This document shows positions 1 through 12,334 of a DNA stretch of 64,000 bases, one piece after another. The stretch spans positions 9,615,424 through 9,679,423 of the forward strand of contig NW_004955447.1 of NCBI RefSeq assembly GCF_000276665.1, given 5' to 3'. The stretch is from Chinchilla lanigera. Its lineage: Eukaryota > Chordata > Mammalia > Rodentia > Chinchillidae. The notes below the pieces were generated by a model. It saw nothing but the letters and a program-made list of their open reading frames with translations, had not been told where the DNA came from and searched no databases. A program made the translations under genes and the position numbers. Every line of letters begins with the position of its first letter. Within the stretch, counting starts at the first letter, position 1.

Positions 1-60
1 AACTCATGACCTTGTGCTTGCCAGGCAGGCGCTTTTGCCGCTGAGCTAAATCCCCAGCCC
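1..60 (-). mobile_element. ID-type SINE, cut by window start
   Basis: Antisense 5' part of a tRNA-derived ID SINE. The reverse complement reads GGGGCTGGGGATTTAGCTCA and then the CCTGCCTGGCAAGC core shared with the copies near 11.7, 14.2, 25.2 and 27.2 kb. The tRNA-like A-box region (TAGCTCAG) is intact. The A-rich tail lies beyond the window start, so length and TSD cannot be judged. Confidence 0.85.
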
Positions 61-1740
61 CTTGCTTAGTATTGATAAAAGAATAAAAAGTCAAAGTGTA
101 GGATCCCCTTATATGTGCACTTCGCACAAGCCATGAGTTTCTTGTTCATTTGCACATCATTGATTTTGTTCAACTGTCAAACAAAATATATGCATGTACC
201 TCCAACATACCAATTCTTTTTCCTTTAATACATGACTAATATTGTACATCATCCTAAAATATTGTTAGATAACAGATTTTTGACAATAGCCTCTGCTTTT
301 TTTCTGAGCACATTTCTTATTAATACTACAATAGTATCTATAGTTTCTTCAGCTGTTTTTGACGCACAGAGTGGAGCTGTAAATGCTCCAGCTCTAGAAC
401 CACCATTCTATCTCAACTCCGTATGACTGAAGTGCCCTCTGTCAGAGCACACAAGTTCTGTGCCCTGCATCACAAGATAGTGAGTCAGCTACTCAGAATG
501 ATTCATTTGGGAGTGGAAAATTTAAAGTAGAATCTGTGGACTATGGAATATTTCCACTGTAACTGGGTATTTAAATCATCTGAAAGTCTGTATGACTGCT
601 GACCTTACAGGGAGTAAAAACTCCAAAATGCTCAGCCTTTGGTCAATGTTCATACAGGCTTCTGGTTCCCAGAAGTGACAGTACCTTCTGCTGATTCCTC
701 AGAAACACCAGAGGCTTTTGAGCCCTTCCTATGCAGCCCTTTTCTCTCTGCTTTGACATCGCCTTCCTTTCTCTCACTTCTCTGAACATTTCTTCCCTTT
801 CATCTTTTCCCTTTTTGAATGATCTTAGACTTTTTCTATGTGATTTTCAAATGGTTGCTTTTCCTTTACTCATGTAGGTCAGGGAAGGGAAAAATTCACA
901 TTGTACAAGCCAGAGACTTCATAAGGAAGCAGAGGAGCATGCAGATTAATCCTTCAAGAAATAGTCCAGCCAGACTTTTACATTCCTATTCAGCAAGGCT
1001 TTATAAACTGAAAATGAATTGGGAAACAGTGATAAATCAGCCTTCAGTCAAATATAATTCAAATTTTTAGAAATTCGTAGGTGTACTTCTTACTGGCCAT
1101 TTTTTTCCTGCTGCATATGTAGAATCTTGACACTTGCAGATTTATTTCTCCCAGCATATATGACTTGCATTCCATGTTTACCCCTGGAGACCAGTTCACA
1201 TCTTGTTTATGATGGTATTTTGGGCTGTACTAGTTATACTACTCTTTCCACCACGTTTTATTCATTAGTGAATCACATTTTAATCAAGTTTGGAGAAGGG
1301 GAGATACAATGTAACACAAGCAGAAAAACAAAATTTTAAATTTAATAAAGTTAACAGTAGAATGAAGATGGCATGGAAATATATTAGGCGAGACAAACTT
1401 TTTCCTCCTACCTAAATATTTGCAAACACACCACAGGGATCCTTAAAAGGACATGTAAGATTTGAGGAGACATACTAATCATTAATTGTACAAATAATGG
1501 GCTTTCTATGCAAATAAAATTAATCTTCTATTTCAGATTTGTTAGGGCTGTAAGCAACATGGTTTCATGGGGGTTTTTTGTTTGTTTTTGCTTTTAATCT
1601 AAATGGACAGCTTCCAGCATGGCCCAGAACCATTTCTAATACTGCTCTGGCTGTCAGAGTATCTATCATGTTTCCTCTTCCATATTTTTTTAATGCATTA
1701 GTCATTACTTGTTTTTGTTTCTTTCCACCGAGACATATTG

Positions 1741-1742
<2 letters not shown>
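61..1742. other. A+T-rich DNA with no recognised feature
   Basis: No repeat, exon or RNA gene was recognised by eye. Short ORFs (for example 232-426 and 819-1070) have no recognisable domain and their composition looks random. The stretch is probably unique noncoding sequence or very old repeat remnants. Confidence 0.5.
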
Positions 1743-1786
<44 letters not shown>

Positions 1787-1800
1787 CACACATACACACA
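1743..1800. repeat. (CA)n microsatellite
   Basis: About 20 uninterrupted CA dinucleotides, followed by imperfect units (GCACACATACACACAC). It produces artificial Thr-His and Cys-Val runs in ORFs on both strands, which are not genes. Confidence 0.97.
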
Positions 1801-2440
1801 CTAATTAGGAAATAAATTGGAAGGAACTCTGTGCCCTGCCCTATTATCATAATCTAAAGCAATTAATAGAGAGCACAGGAGCATAAAAACTTATCTTGAC
1901 CTTAGAGCACTTATCTCTAAGAAACCAGATAAAACACAGCAGGGGCATTCACTTCCCCACTGCTGACATGGCCTCCACAGAATATGCAATGGCTGCAGCC
2001 TCAGTCAAGAGGGATCTGTACTATCTTAAGATCACAAAGAAACTAAACGAAGGCAAACATAAATTATTGTTCACTACAACTGTAATGATATTGCATATCC
2101 ACTTAGGGAAAACCATTCTGGAAAAATCCAAAATACAATTCTCTGACACATACTCAGTGCTATAATGAATACCCATATCGAATTATGAACACAAATTTTT
2201 AATGGATTTTCTAAACGTATATATTAACTTTAGTTCCTTCTCTCATAAAATATAAATGCTAATAATTTGATTGCTTAAATATGTTTTATAGATCAACTAG
2301 AAAAAATGTTTGTGAAATTAATTTGAAACTTAAAAGTAGTTGCATAAATAAAAACTTCGCTATGACAGACTTTTGTTCAAATAAATGAACAACAGGCAGT
2401 AGCTGAAAATAGAAATGATTACACAATTCGTTATTTCTTA
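1801..2440. other. No recognised feature
   Basis: A+T-rich sequence. The 89-codon ORF at 1896-2165 shows no domain and no supporting context. Confidence 0.5.
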
Positions 2441-2553
2441 GAATAAGTTTAAATTGGGCCAGGGATATAGCTCAGCAGCCCAGCACCTCCCTGGCAAGTG
2501 TGAGGACACGAGTTCAATTCCTGATCTCACAAAAAAAAAGAGTAAGCTTAAAT
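2441..2553 (+). mobile_element. ID-type SINE with TSD
   Basis: The SINE body runs from about 2456 to 2539 and starts GGGCCAGGGATATAGCTCAG, with a B-box-like GAGTTCAATTCC and an A9 tail. It is flanked by an imperfect 14-bp TSD: GAATAAGTTTAAAT (2441-2454) and GAGTAAGCTTAAAT (2540-2553). Divergence from the other ID copies suggests an older insertion. Confidence 0.85.
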
Positions 2554-2847
2554 ATATGTTGAAGACACTATAGATGAGTACTTTCAATAACATTGACATA
2601 TAATCTTATATAGATCTTTACATAACTGCGTATGACTGAAATGATACCACTACAAATAGGTTGATTTAATCAGCATATATTGGAAATCTGCAGTGACAGA
2701 CTCCATTCTACAGAGCCATAGTAGTTATATTCTATAATATATAATATATTCTATATTCAATAGTTATATTCTCTGCCCTGTGAGATGGAGCATTACTATA
2801 CATTCTACTTAAATGTTCACTGCACTAGAATTTATAAAAGGCAGAGA

Positions 2848-2945
2848 GAGGACAGTATTTACTGAGTCCTCAGCATTTTATTTTCTATTTCATCATTAAT
2901 CCTAAATGCCATTTTGAGTAAGATCCCTTATTTTACCTGCTGGAA
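2848..2945 (-). mobile_element. MIR relic, probable
   Basis: The order of motifs TTTACTGAG, TTTCATCATTAATCC and CTTATTTTAC resembles the antisense MIR core and 3' region. It is strongly diverged and the boundaries are approximate. Confidence 0.4.
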
Positions 2946-4034
2946 TTTATCTGCAGATCTACAACACATCTTGAAATTGAATAGTAGAAAGAAGGATGTT
3001 GTAAGAGTTGCCTTTCCAGCAAGAGTGGTGAGTGGAGCCTCGGGTTGGTGCATGTGAAAAGTCCGCAGTGTTTTTGAGGGCTCAGCTCAGCAGCAATCAG
3101 CCCTCTCGCGCTTTGCACTCCTGACCAAGAATATTCACAGAAGATATCATGACAGAAGAGAGGGCCAGGCCTGTGTTTACATCTCCGAAGATGAAAGCTT
3201 GTTGGTAGGTCTGATTCTATCCATTTGAACCTGCTGTGGAACACGAACTTGTGAGCAGCTCTTTTAAATGGGTAGAATTAAGAATTTTCATTTCTACTAT
3301 GATGTTAAAATGATGTCATCAGTTTTAAAATTCAGCTACTATGACAACTATATTTCACATATCTGAGAACCATATTTAAAAACTCCCTGGCTATTATTTT
3401 GAAAATGTAGAGGATTTCTAAGGCAATCACTCCAAAGAACAGATGATCTGAAAAGACAGATTTTTTTTTAAATGAAAAAAACAGTATCAAACAAAAAAGG
3501 AGAGGTAACTAAAAAGTTTAGACTTTCTGACCAGTACAAGTTCATAAAAGGAATGAATATACATATTTGCCACATTTCTTTATATAATTGTACTTGGATC
3601 AGCTTTAAATGGTTCTGTTAAGACAGTTATTAGCCATATGCAGCTATAATTGCTTTTAATACTTAGCAGAAAACTTCAAAATCCCTCACTAGTGCCCTTC
3701 ACAAAATAAGCTGACATAGAAGAAGACAATTACAGCTGCATGTTGGCAAAATCACACTGGAGGTCATCTGAGGGCCAGGACTAGGTGATCTCTTCCTGAC
3801 AGAAAGACTGATCTAAGGATGTGTAGATCCAGAAATCATGGAGGAATTAGGAGATTAAGAAAAGGTGCTGAAATATGTAAATATGATTATAAGAAATATT
3901 TCAAAGGTTAAAGAAAAAACTCATGAACATACAGGAGACTAGCATTGCACCGACAAGCTAAGGCTTTGCCTTAAGTAGGTTACTTGGTCTCCTCAAACCA
4001 TGAATTATTCCAAAGAAAGATTCCTTCACACATA
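2946..4034. other. No recognised feature
   Basis: A+T-rich sequence. A 103-codon minus-strand ORF at 2933-3244 has no domain I can recognise and no splice or promoter context, so it is not called a gene. Confidence 0.45.
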
Positions 4035-4275
4035 GTTAGGCAGCATGGTTAGGAGAAAGAACATAGATTTTAAGGCCACTATTGTCTGGATTTTAATCTA
4101 TATTTCACCACTTACTGGCTGGGTGAGCAATAGCAAATTACTTAACCTCCATGCCTAAATCAGATCTTTAAGAAATAAACATCCCTGTGTAGGATTATGC
4201 TAGAAATAGTCTAACATAACAGATATTAAGTGTCTGGCACAGAACCTCACTTGTGATAAGAACCAACACTATTTC
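4035..4275 (+). mobile_element. MIR SINE relic
   Basis: It follows MIR consensus order: AGCATGGTTAGGAGAAAGAA, the core CACTTACTGGCTGGGTGA, CAAATTACTTAACCTC, and the 3' part GTGTCTGGCACAGA. This is an ancient mammal-wide tRNA-derived SINE and is too diverged for TSD detection. Confidence 0.85.
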
Positions 4276-4547
4276 CTTTCTACCTAGTCTCCTCTGTAAA
4301 CATGAAAATTGTAGAGCTACATTATTTACAATGATCTCTAGGCTTTCTAGCTAAATGAATTGGGCTGGTAAATGTGTTTCCTCATGTGTAACATTAAAGT
4401 TCAAAAGTATGTTTTGTTTTTCACTCCTTTTTTTTTTTTACAACAAAGATAAATAAATAATGGTAAGAACAGAGTCACACCAAGAGCTGTGGTGTGGACA
4501 GGAGGACACGCATTTAGGGGAGCTCACAGAGCCCCAGCTGATCTGCA

Positions 4548-4652
4548 TACAGTTTCAGTCTTCATAACAGCACTAGGCAGGACTTATTTCAGAAGTAGGA
4601 GACCATGCAGATAGGTAAGTAACTTAGACACAGTCACTCAACTGTTAAGTCA
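4548..4652 (-). mobile_element. MIR SINE relic
   Basis: Antisense MIR core and 3' half: CATAACAGCACTAGGCAGGA, then AGTAGGAGACCATG, GGTAAGTAACTTAGACACAG and TCACTCAACTGTTAAG. These correspond to the MIR 'tcacacagctagtaag' region. Confidence 0.65.
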
Positions 4653-5765
4653 TAGAAAAATGAGGTGAGTGCATGTATGTCACTTCTCCATCACACAAGT
4701 GATTGCGCAGAGCTGAAGAGCTTTGGAAAGGAAAGGCCCAGTCAATGGTACAGCAAGAATTATGCAGAGAAGAGTGAGGATATACTAACAGATGCCGTGA
4801 GCAGATACTTAAGTGGCTTCCGAACGCAGCAAAATAAAGCTAATTGTCCTGGTAAGAATAGACAATAAGTAAACAAATCACAAAAGGATAATTAAGAAAT
4901 CAGTGTGGTTGTTTATAGCCTATGTCTAACAGCATATTTTTTTCTCTATTTATGAAACTACGGCAAGAAAAGGAAGAGAACTCCACCATAACTCGTCATC
5001 CATCCTAACACACTTCAGTCACAGGTTAAGAGAAACATGCCAGTTTCTCTGACTCCAGACAGAGAGCAAAGAACTCCTACATGGTCTCCTCGGGTTTACA
5101 GAAGTCTGTCCATCACCCTGTCAGTCTTTCGGATCATTATTCAAGTTGCTATCCCAAATTTTGCTAGATTCTTCAGATTTACTCCTGCTCCATAGGTGAT
5201 TTTTCTCCCTAATGGTTCTGGAATTTGTTCATTTTTTAAAAAATTATCTTTGGGAAAATATGCTGCTTAGAAGATCTGATAATCCTAGTAAGAATGTCAA
5301 TCACTATGTGTTTGTACATTTATATGCACACATTTGGATGTACCTCTGTATATTTATTTCATTGATAACTTTCTTATTTTTACTGTACAAGGAATTTAAA
5401 GTTATATAGAAAACAGTGCTAGTTAATTGTAAATATAATATTTTCTTGTATTTCTATTAATATAATTATATGTTCCTCTATTTCAAAGATCTTTATGGGC
5501 AGAGAAAAATAAGTCTTGGTGGTCTGAAGTTCATGAAGTTTATCAACTATCTAAGCATTTGATCAATGAGGACCCACAAACTGGAAAATTTAAATATTTT
5601 CCAAAATGCAATCAACAAAACCAGGTAAAGACAGAACATTGAATAATGCAAGGCTGGCTTTTTCGTGTGTTTACAAAGGAAGTTTAATATTTTATTCAAC
5701 AAAACTAGTATGCAAGTATGTAAGGTAGTGCATTTATTATGGATACAAAGAATCATTCCCTGTTT
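4653..5765. other. No recognised feature
   Basis: A+T-rich noncoding sequence. Short ORFs (for example 4665-4868, 5212-5409 and 5547-5756) have no domain. Confidence 0.45.
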
Positions 5766-5845
5766 TTATATCAATATGTGACATATGTCATATAGATATG
5801 ACATGTCATATATATAGATATGACATAGGACATATATATATTTGA
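5766..5845. repeat. AT-rich dyad-symmetric repeat
   Basis: Alternating ATATGACA and TGTCATAT units form several perfect palindromes, including GACATATGTC and the 14-bp TATGACATGTCATA. It is cruciform-prone low-complexity DNA with no associated gene. Confidence 0.8.
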
Positions 5846-6279
5846 CAAAGTGAAGAAGTGTAATTTTGGAGGGCATGCATAGCCACATAAGACACAGAAA
5901 CTCCAGACTACAAAGTTTAGAATGACCTTCAGAAAAATAAAAAAATTAAATAGCCATTGTAAGGACTAATAAGGAAAGAAGAAGGGTAGACCCTCGGAGT
6001 TCTCACCGATGAAGAAGAATATAGGTTTGGAGAGGTCCGTGAGCATTTTAATATTTCCTACCATAATCTGTTTTCATGGAAGGCAGGCGTTCCTATGGAT
6101 TGTATTTACTGTTGCATTTCTAGTACCTAGAGCTGAGCCTGATGGATAGAAGCTGAAGACTGGGTGAGACTGGATGAGCAGTTGACTTTATGATTAGATG
6201 ACAAAGTACAAGTCAGAAAGCTGAGGTTGCCATACAGGCAGGTTACCACCTGCATCTTCAGGCGTCCCTTAGTTAGAAC

Positions 6280-6346
6280 GGATGTGTGAAGGAATGTGTG
6301 AAGGAATGTGTGAAGGATGTGTGAAGAGCTATGTGTGAAGGAATCT
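6280..6346. repeat. 12-bp minisatellite
   Basis: About five tandem units of GAATGTGTGAAG, the later units imperfect (deletion of AA, insertion of AGCT). It lies inside opposing ORFs at 6127-6423 (-) and 6317-6523 (+), which are artefacts of the repeat. Confidence 0.9.
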
Positions 6347-6984
6347 TTCCTTCCTCTTCGTGAGTCCTTTCCCAGCTCTGGGAAATCTGGTGATAGCACA
6401 GCGCCCCTCAGTAATGCTCCCATTCAAACTTCCTCCTCAATTTGTCTTTGCAGTGTGGACTTGTTTATGCGGTTTACCATCATAACCTGTCCTGTAGTCC
6501 TTTGTGTTGGGCTGTGTCTGTGATGATAGCAACTTAACTTCTTCATGACAGAAAGCCTTTCCAGGTATCGCTTTTCCATTGGCCATGTGGCCCGGGAAGA
6601 CTACTGCTTATGGTCATTGGAGTTCAAAGTTTTAAATTCACATCTCAGATCTGACACAGACCACTCTTACAACCTTGAAATAATTCTCTTTAAAATGTGT
6701 AAATCACAGTTGTTAGTAAAAATTAATTAAAATAGTAAAAGAAGAAAAAGCTGTGTAAATTTCAAGAAATGGCACAAATCTAAGGAATTATTAAGTTACT
6801 AAGAGTTACAAGTTCTTGAAAATGAGGCATTGAGTAATATGAAAAGTGCATATTATTGTTCTGCTACCGAAAATTTTGAGGAGTGGATAAGCATTTTTAG
6901 CACTTTTAACACCACATCACCTAGATTAAAGCTGTCCTAAAACTGAAATCACAGAAATATTGACTTTCAAACAGCTCAATATTT

Positions 6985-7190
6985 TTTATCCTTATCTCAG
7001 GTTCAGAAGTAATAATAGTGTTTCACCACTATATAAATATTTCCCCCTAATCCTTGCAGTAACTAACCCTACAAGGTAGCGGTCATCATCACCCATACTT
7101 CATATATGAAACTGGAAGATGTCAAATACATTCTATCTCTAGCTCCACAATCTCTGGGCTTGCTAGAATACACTGATAGTTTTGCTCCCT
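6985..7190 (-). mobile_element. MIR SINE relic
   Basis: Antisense MIR. CTTGCAGTAACTAACCCTAC and GGTAGCGGTCATCATCACCC correspond to the MIR tail 'caaccctatgaggtaggtactattatta'. They are followed by ATATATGAAACTGGAAGATG ('agatgaggaaactgag'). Confidence 0.7.
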
Positions 7191-9850
7191 GACCTTGCTT
7201 CATTAATAAATCTGAAACAAAAATTATTGAAACCTTTTCTTTATTGTAATACTAACAACTATGTAATAACGACTCCCCATTTTCTTTTCACCTTCACCAA
7301 AATAGAACATTATTTGCTCTGTGGAAAAGACAATAATTTCTATGTAGATTATGCTTAATTGATTAGCAGCATACTATTAGTTTGCATGTTTATATCAATC
7401 TTTCAAGTTAGACAGATGCAAATTACATTGAACAAACCTATCATTCATAGCATCATTTTGTGGAGTTATTCAGCCTGATGAAAGCAGGGCTTAAGATCTT
7501 GATAGCCAGAGGGGTGTGACACTGTCAGGAAAGAAATCCAGTACAGACATTACCATGGTTTCCATTGAAATAGTCACAAACCTCCAGCTTCCCCAATTGA
7601 GTGGTCATTATTCGTGTGAAAGTTCATGAATTTCCCTGTATATTTTGGTGTTACACCTAGTATATTGTATTACACACATTTTACTATTTGAGAACATGGT
7701 AACATTCAGTATAAATGACTCTAAACTTTATTTTATACTATATTCAGTGCTGTCCTCATTGATTTCCTTTTCTTTTCTAGATTAACAGCATGCATTCTTC
7801 CTACTTTTAAAAACAGCAAAGCAGAAAACTGATGAATAGTGTAAGGACCCGCTGAAAAGTATATTGTTACGGTGGCAATAAAAGGAAGAGCAAATTTCCA
7901 AACACTTTTTGATAACGTTCAGTTTCTGTGTGTGTTTTTTAGTTCCCTGCATTAAGTATGTGACATTTTCAAATGAATTAAATATTTTCATTTACTTTCC
8001 ATGTATTAAATTAAACACGTATGTTCCTGGTATTTACAGATACTAACATGACTGATGTATCTTTTTTGATCTCCACAGTATTGCAACCTACTTCATGAAA
8101 TCTGGGAACGGATAAGATTAACACAAACAACAAGAAGTGTAGTAAGAGATTTGCAGAAAAAATGAGGCATCGAGCCACTGCTGTCTTACTTCTCCTCCAA
8201 ATTCTCCCCTTCTTTTGTTTTTTAGAGATAGTTGGGGAAGAGGATACATCAGAGAAAGAGGTCAGGCAAAGAATGCAGGATTGAAGGCTTCATGGCTAAG
8301 GACAAAGAAAAATACAGATTACTAGAACCATTTAAATGACATAAATGTCATGATCCAAGGAACACAGTCAGAAGCACATAAACACATGCGGTCTCCCACA
8401 CTTTCTGCATTCACCTGGTCAGAAGTAAGACTCGTCTCGCATGAACACCATGAGTCAGGGATTGGGGAACCTCTGTAAAAGGTTTTCAGTTTTTATCAAT
8501 AGGAAAAATATGAGATGAGCTCCACCACAATAACTTTAGGCCACTGTCAAAACTAGTGAAAATTAAAATGTACCGTCTTTCACAATGCTCAATCTCATGT
8601 CTATTAAAACGCTTTTATTAGAAAAGTGATGAAAAAATTATGCAGGAGAAATGGTGAGCATTCTCCAGAGACACAGAACTAATAAACTATTTGCATATTC
8701 TACTAGAACATATACATATTCTACTAGTTTTGTAAAGCGTACATATTACTGTTGTGAACATGGATACTATACATGGAGAGAGACCTGTATTTTAAGGAAA
8801 GTGTCAAATAATTGTTGAGATTGCCAAGTATAAAATGAGCAGGTGAGGACACCATGCTGGAGCCCCTAAAACCAACCAACATTGCACTTACAGTCTCAAG
8901 GCGGTGAGCCAACTGCAATCCCTCCCTTTCTTGCTGTAAGGTTTGCTTTTTGACCTAGTAATTTCAGCAACTGTTTGGATTTGGTCTTTCCCCTTTATTA
9001 AGGGCAATTTCCTTTAACCGAACTCCTCTTATTTCAAAGTAAATCCACCCTTCCACATTGGTAATATCCAGAATAACTTCTGAGTAAATAGCTAGGCACC
9101 GTGACTCAGACAAGTTGATACATATGCCATCCATGTTTAAAATTTTAGCAAATATGATCTTTCATATATGTTATGTAACATTTATTGTTTTAGATATCTA
9201 TATAAAATATGTTTCTATAAAAATTATATATAAATTATTTATTTTATATAATACTTATTTTTTATATGACATTGTTATATTTTTATAAATATTAATAATA
9301 CCCTGTGAAATAAATTTATTACCAATTTTATTTCATCAACAAGGGCATTGATATTTATGAAATTTAAGCAATTTATCAAATTTTATACCCCCTTTGGATC
9401 ATAAAGTCAAGATTTAAATACAGTCTATTTACTTCCAAAGTCCTTAACTTAAACAGCAATATGTATTACCTCTTGCCATGTTTCTGGAATATACTACAAT
9501 TCCACAAAAAGATACAATTTTATTTTTGGCAAAGGAAGCCTTTTGATTTTCACAAATGTTAATTTAATGATCATTATACAATCTTAGACCATAATCTTTA
9601 ACAAATTGCTATTTCCTTCAAAGTCTGTGAGCTTTGCTTTATGGTTCCCAGGCCTTAATCCTAGTAAGTAAAGCAGAGTAGGTCCTGTCATTAAATCACA
9701 AACTCCACTGTCTTTATTAATGTCCTTCCCATCCTAAAGTGCTTGCCAGAGTTGGTGGTACATGGTTGATGATTAGAAATATTTGTTAGATGAAGGAGTA
9801 AACATATGTCTTAAATCATTGGACAATGCTTCTGAGATTGAAGTGTCTGT
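7191..9850. other. Long A+T-rich stretch, nothing recognised
   Basis: About 2.7 kb with no confident repeat or gene. The segment near 9160-9300 is especially A+T-rich. ORFs at 7782-7991 and 8724-8918 are short and domainless. Confidence 0.5.
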
Positions 9851-9975
9851 ACTTTGCACATGGTCTGTCATTTAATTTCCCCATAATTAATAACCAGTGA
9901 ACCAATTCCATTATTAAATCTTGTTTCCTCTATTCACATATCCTATTGGTTCTCCTCTTACACAGCACATGACTG
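9851..9975 (+). repeat. Long inverted repeat, left arm
   Basis: A 125-bp arm whose reverse complement recurs at 10317-10441 with about 9 mismatches, mostly transitions (roughly 93% identity by hand alignment). It starts ACTTTGCACATGGTCTGTCA and ends AGCACATGACTG. The arms are separated by about 341 bp. The family is unknown. Confidence 0.92.
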
Positions 9976-9977
9976 AG

Positions 9978-9998
9978 AGATTGCTAATGGCAATCTCA
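9978..9998. repeat. Perfect small hairpin beside the left arm
   Basis: GAGATTGC-TAATG-GCAATCTC is an 8-bp stem with a 5-nt loop. It lies immediately inside the left arm of the inverted repeat. No function is implied. Confidence 0.7.
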
Positions 9999-10316
9999 GG
10001 AAACATAATGAGACAGTAGACTCAATTTGACAGATCAAGTAATTTAGACCAATGTTTCTCCTGATAACAACTTTTAAAAACTGAAAAATAAGGAACGTAT
10101 TTCTCTAGGAATTTAAAGAAGTGACAAGATAGTAGAGAATAGCTAAGTCTAAATTCCAAAAATAGTTGAAATACCAGAAAAGAAAATCTATCAGATGAGA
10201 TCACTTCCACTCAGGGGACACTTCAACACCCAAAAGAGAAGGCTGTGAGACTGAAGGGAAGATGGACTCTGACCAATGGGGGCAGTGTGGCCCTCTAGTT
10301 AATAAGAAATCATTTA

Positions 10317-10441
10317 CAGTCATGTGCTATGGAAGAGGAGAACCAATGGGATATGTGAATAGAGGAAGCAAGATTTATTATTGGAATTGGTTCACTGGTT
10401 ATTAGTTATGGGGAAGTTAAATGACAAACCATGTGCAAAGT
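10317..10441 (-). repeat. Long inverted repeat, right arm
   Basis: Reverse-complement copy of 9851-9975. It starts CAGTCATGTGCTATGG and ends CCATGTGCAAAGT. There is no clear TSD outside the arms, so a foldback transposon is possible but not shown. Confidence 0.92.
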
Positions 10442-10624
10442 GGTAACGCTTTAATTAGTGTAACATGGCTTAGCTTGTACTTAAATCTCTGCAAAAACCC
10501 TCACAGACACAGCTAACACAATGCTGTACAGATTTCTAGGCATTCGCTCCACTTAACATGAAGCAAATTGCTTGCACAGAACTCAAAACATGTGATTCCC
10601 TACCCCAGAATTCAGTTTTGTACC

Positions 10625-10810
10625 CCTCTTAGAATTTCACTCCCTCAATGAGATTGTTATTTTTAAGACTTTGGTTTTCAAAATTTCCACATTCAGAATT
10701 TTAATCTTTCAAGATTGTGTCTCTTTAACTTTACAGATTTTGATTTTCCTTGATTTCAACATTTGATAGTGTGGCATTACAGACTGTGTTTTTCAAGATT
10801 ATGATTGGCA
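10625..10810. repeat. Degenerate 'TTCAAGATTNTG' periodic repeat
   Basis: Variants of AAGACTTTGGTTTTCAAAAT, TTCAGAATTTTAATCTTTCA, AAGATTGTG, CAGATTTTGATTTTCC and TTTTTCAAGATTATG recur at roughly 20-30 bp spacing. It looks like an old tandem array or part of an unidentified repeat. Confidence 0.5.
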
Positions 10811-11700
10811 CCAGAGAAAAGTAATCCCAGATGGGATATAAAAAAGAATATGTACTGAGAGATTCAAGTTATGTAAATAGGAACATATTACAAGGAATGC
10901 AATGAACACCATCAAATCAGAATGTTTACTGGGCACTTCTAAAGGGAAGGAAGCAGTAATCAGTAAGTAGGGCTATGCATACAATGGCTGGTAGGCTGAC
11001 AATATTGCACCTTTTGGTCATAAGGATTAATTTCAATTTATTAATCAGACAGCTGTTCCATGCACATGTGCATGCGCCTTATGCTTCTCAACCTAAAACA
11101 TTAGCAGAACACATCAGATATAAAATAACAGCAAATGTAACCTTAGCAAAATAAAAAAATGAGTAAAAATTAACAACTATTTTTGGTAAAGGTAATTCAT
11201 ATGATAAGTTTGATAGTACACCAATAGAGTAGCTAGAAATGCATCTAAAATACAAGTGTAAGCTTCATAATGCTGAAATCAAGAAAAGAAACACAATCTG
11301 TGATGATACGTGGAATGCCTGTAAGAGAAGAATTCATGGTTCTTCAGTGAAAACAAGGAAGGCTAAGACTGTAAGACAGATGCTTCCTACATATTGCTGA
11401 TCTCTAGACAATGGGATGAAGCATTTATATAATTGTGAATTTAAACTACATGTTTACCTGCAGTGGAAGCTGAAAATACAACGGAGCTGAAATGTCATGC
11501 ACACTAAAGTTCATGACAGGCTAGAAAAATACTAAAAAGATCAGTGAGGTTGAATAATCATAACAAACAGCCGCAGTGAAGTGTAATGCTATAAAGGAGG
11601 TGGAACAGGGAAGAGGTTGGAAAAGTAACTGAGTTGTAGTATGTACACGGACAATCACCATGGAGAATGTGATCGTTATGTACTGCAAACTCCGACTAAT
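10811..11700. other. No recognised feature
   Basis: A+T-rich noncoding sequence without recognisable repeats. Confidence 0.45.
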
Positions 11701-11831
11701 AAAAATAACAACCGAAGGGGCTGGGGATTTAGTTCAGCAGCACAGCGCCTGCCTGGCAAGCACAAGGTCATGAGTTCAGTTCCCGGTACTGGGAAAATAA
11801 ATAAATAAATAAAAGTAAAAATAACAACTGA
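11701..11831 (+). mobile_element. ID-type SINE, young, with 15-bp TSD
   Basis: The body runs 11717-11816: GGGGCTGGGGATTTAGTTCA, then the CCTGCCTGGCAAGC core, a B-box-like GAGTTCAGTTCCC and an AAATAAATAAATAAATAAAA tail. The TSD is AAAAATAACAACCGA (11701-11715) and AAAAATAACAACTGA (11817-11831). The single difference is C to T at a CpG. The promoter boxes are near consensus, so this is a recent retroposition. Confidence 0.95.
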
Positions 11832-12334
11832 GAAAATAATTAAAAATATAGAAGTATTTTGCTCTGTACTTTAGAAATAAAGCAAAGAGATTCTAAATAG
11901 GAAAGTATTCAGCAAAATGCTATTGAAAATTACAGCGAAGAATGGTAATTCGGGAGGGCAGGGGGAGGCAGAGGTAGAGGCAGAGACAGGAGAGACTAAG
12001 GGACTGTGTATCGTGGGGCGATGATTGAATAATGTGGTTAGGAACATAGGAGTTTTCCAAAATATGAAAAAAGTATATTTACTATATATGTTTTATTTTC
12101 CCAAAAAAGTAAAGTTTACAGAAAGAAATTTTGACAAAATATGCGTAACTAGAGGCATATAGAAGTAGTACAAATTTATTGTAAGATATATCCAGTCTAT
12201 AAAGAAACATCCACTATTTTTAGAAGAAAAATAGAATTACCTTAATGGTCTCTTTAAAATTTCCAAATAACTGTAGCAATATACTGTATAAAATGCACAG
12301 GTGCTGATGAAAACTAGCAAGGTGGCGCAAAAGC

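Noticed and set aside
1565..1808. Cys-Val and Thr-His repeat proteins on opposite strands
   Set aside because: Both are translations of one (CA)n microsatellite.
11717..11816. tRNA gene candidate
   Set aside because: The A and B boxes belong to an ID SINE with an A-rich tail and TSD. There is no complete cloverleaf and no terminator.
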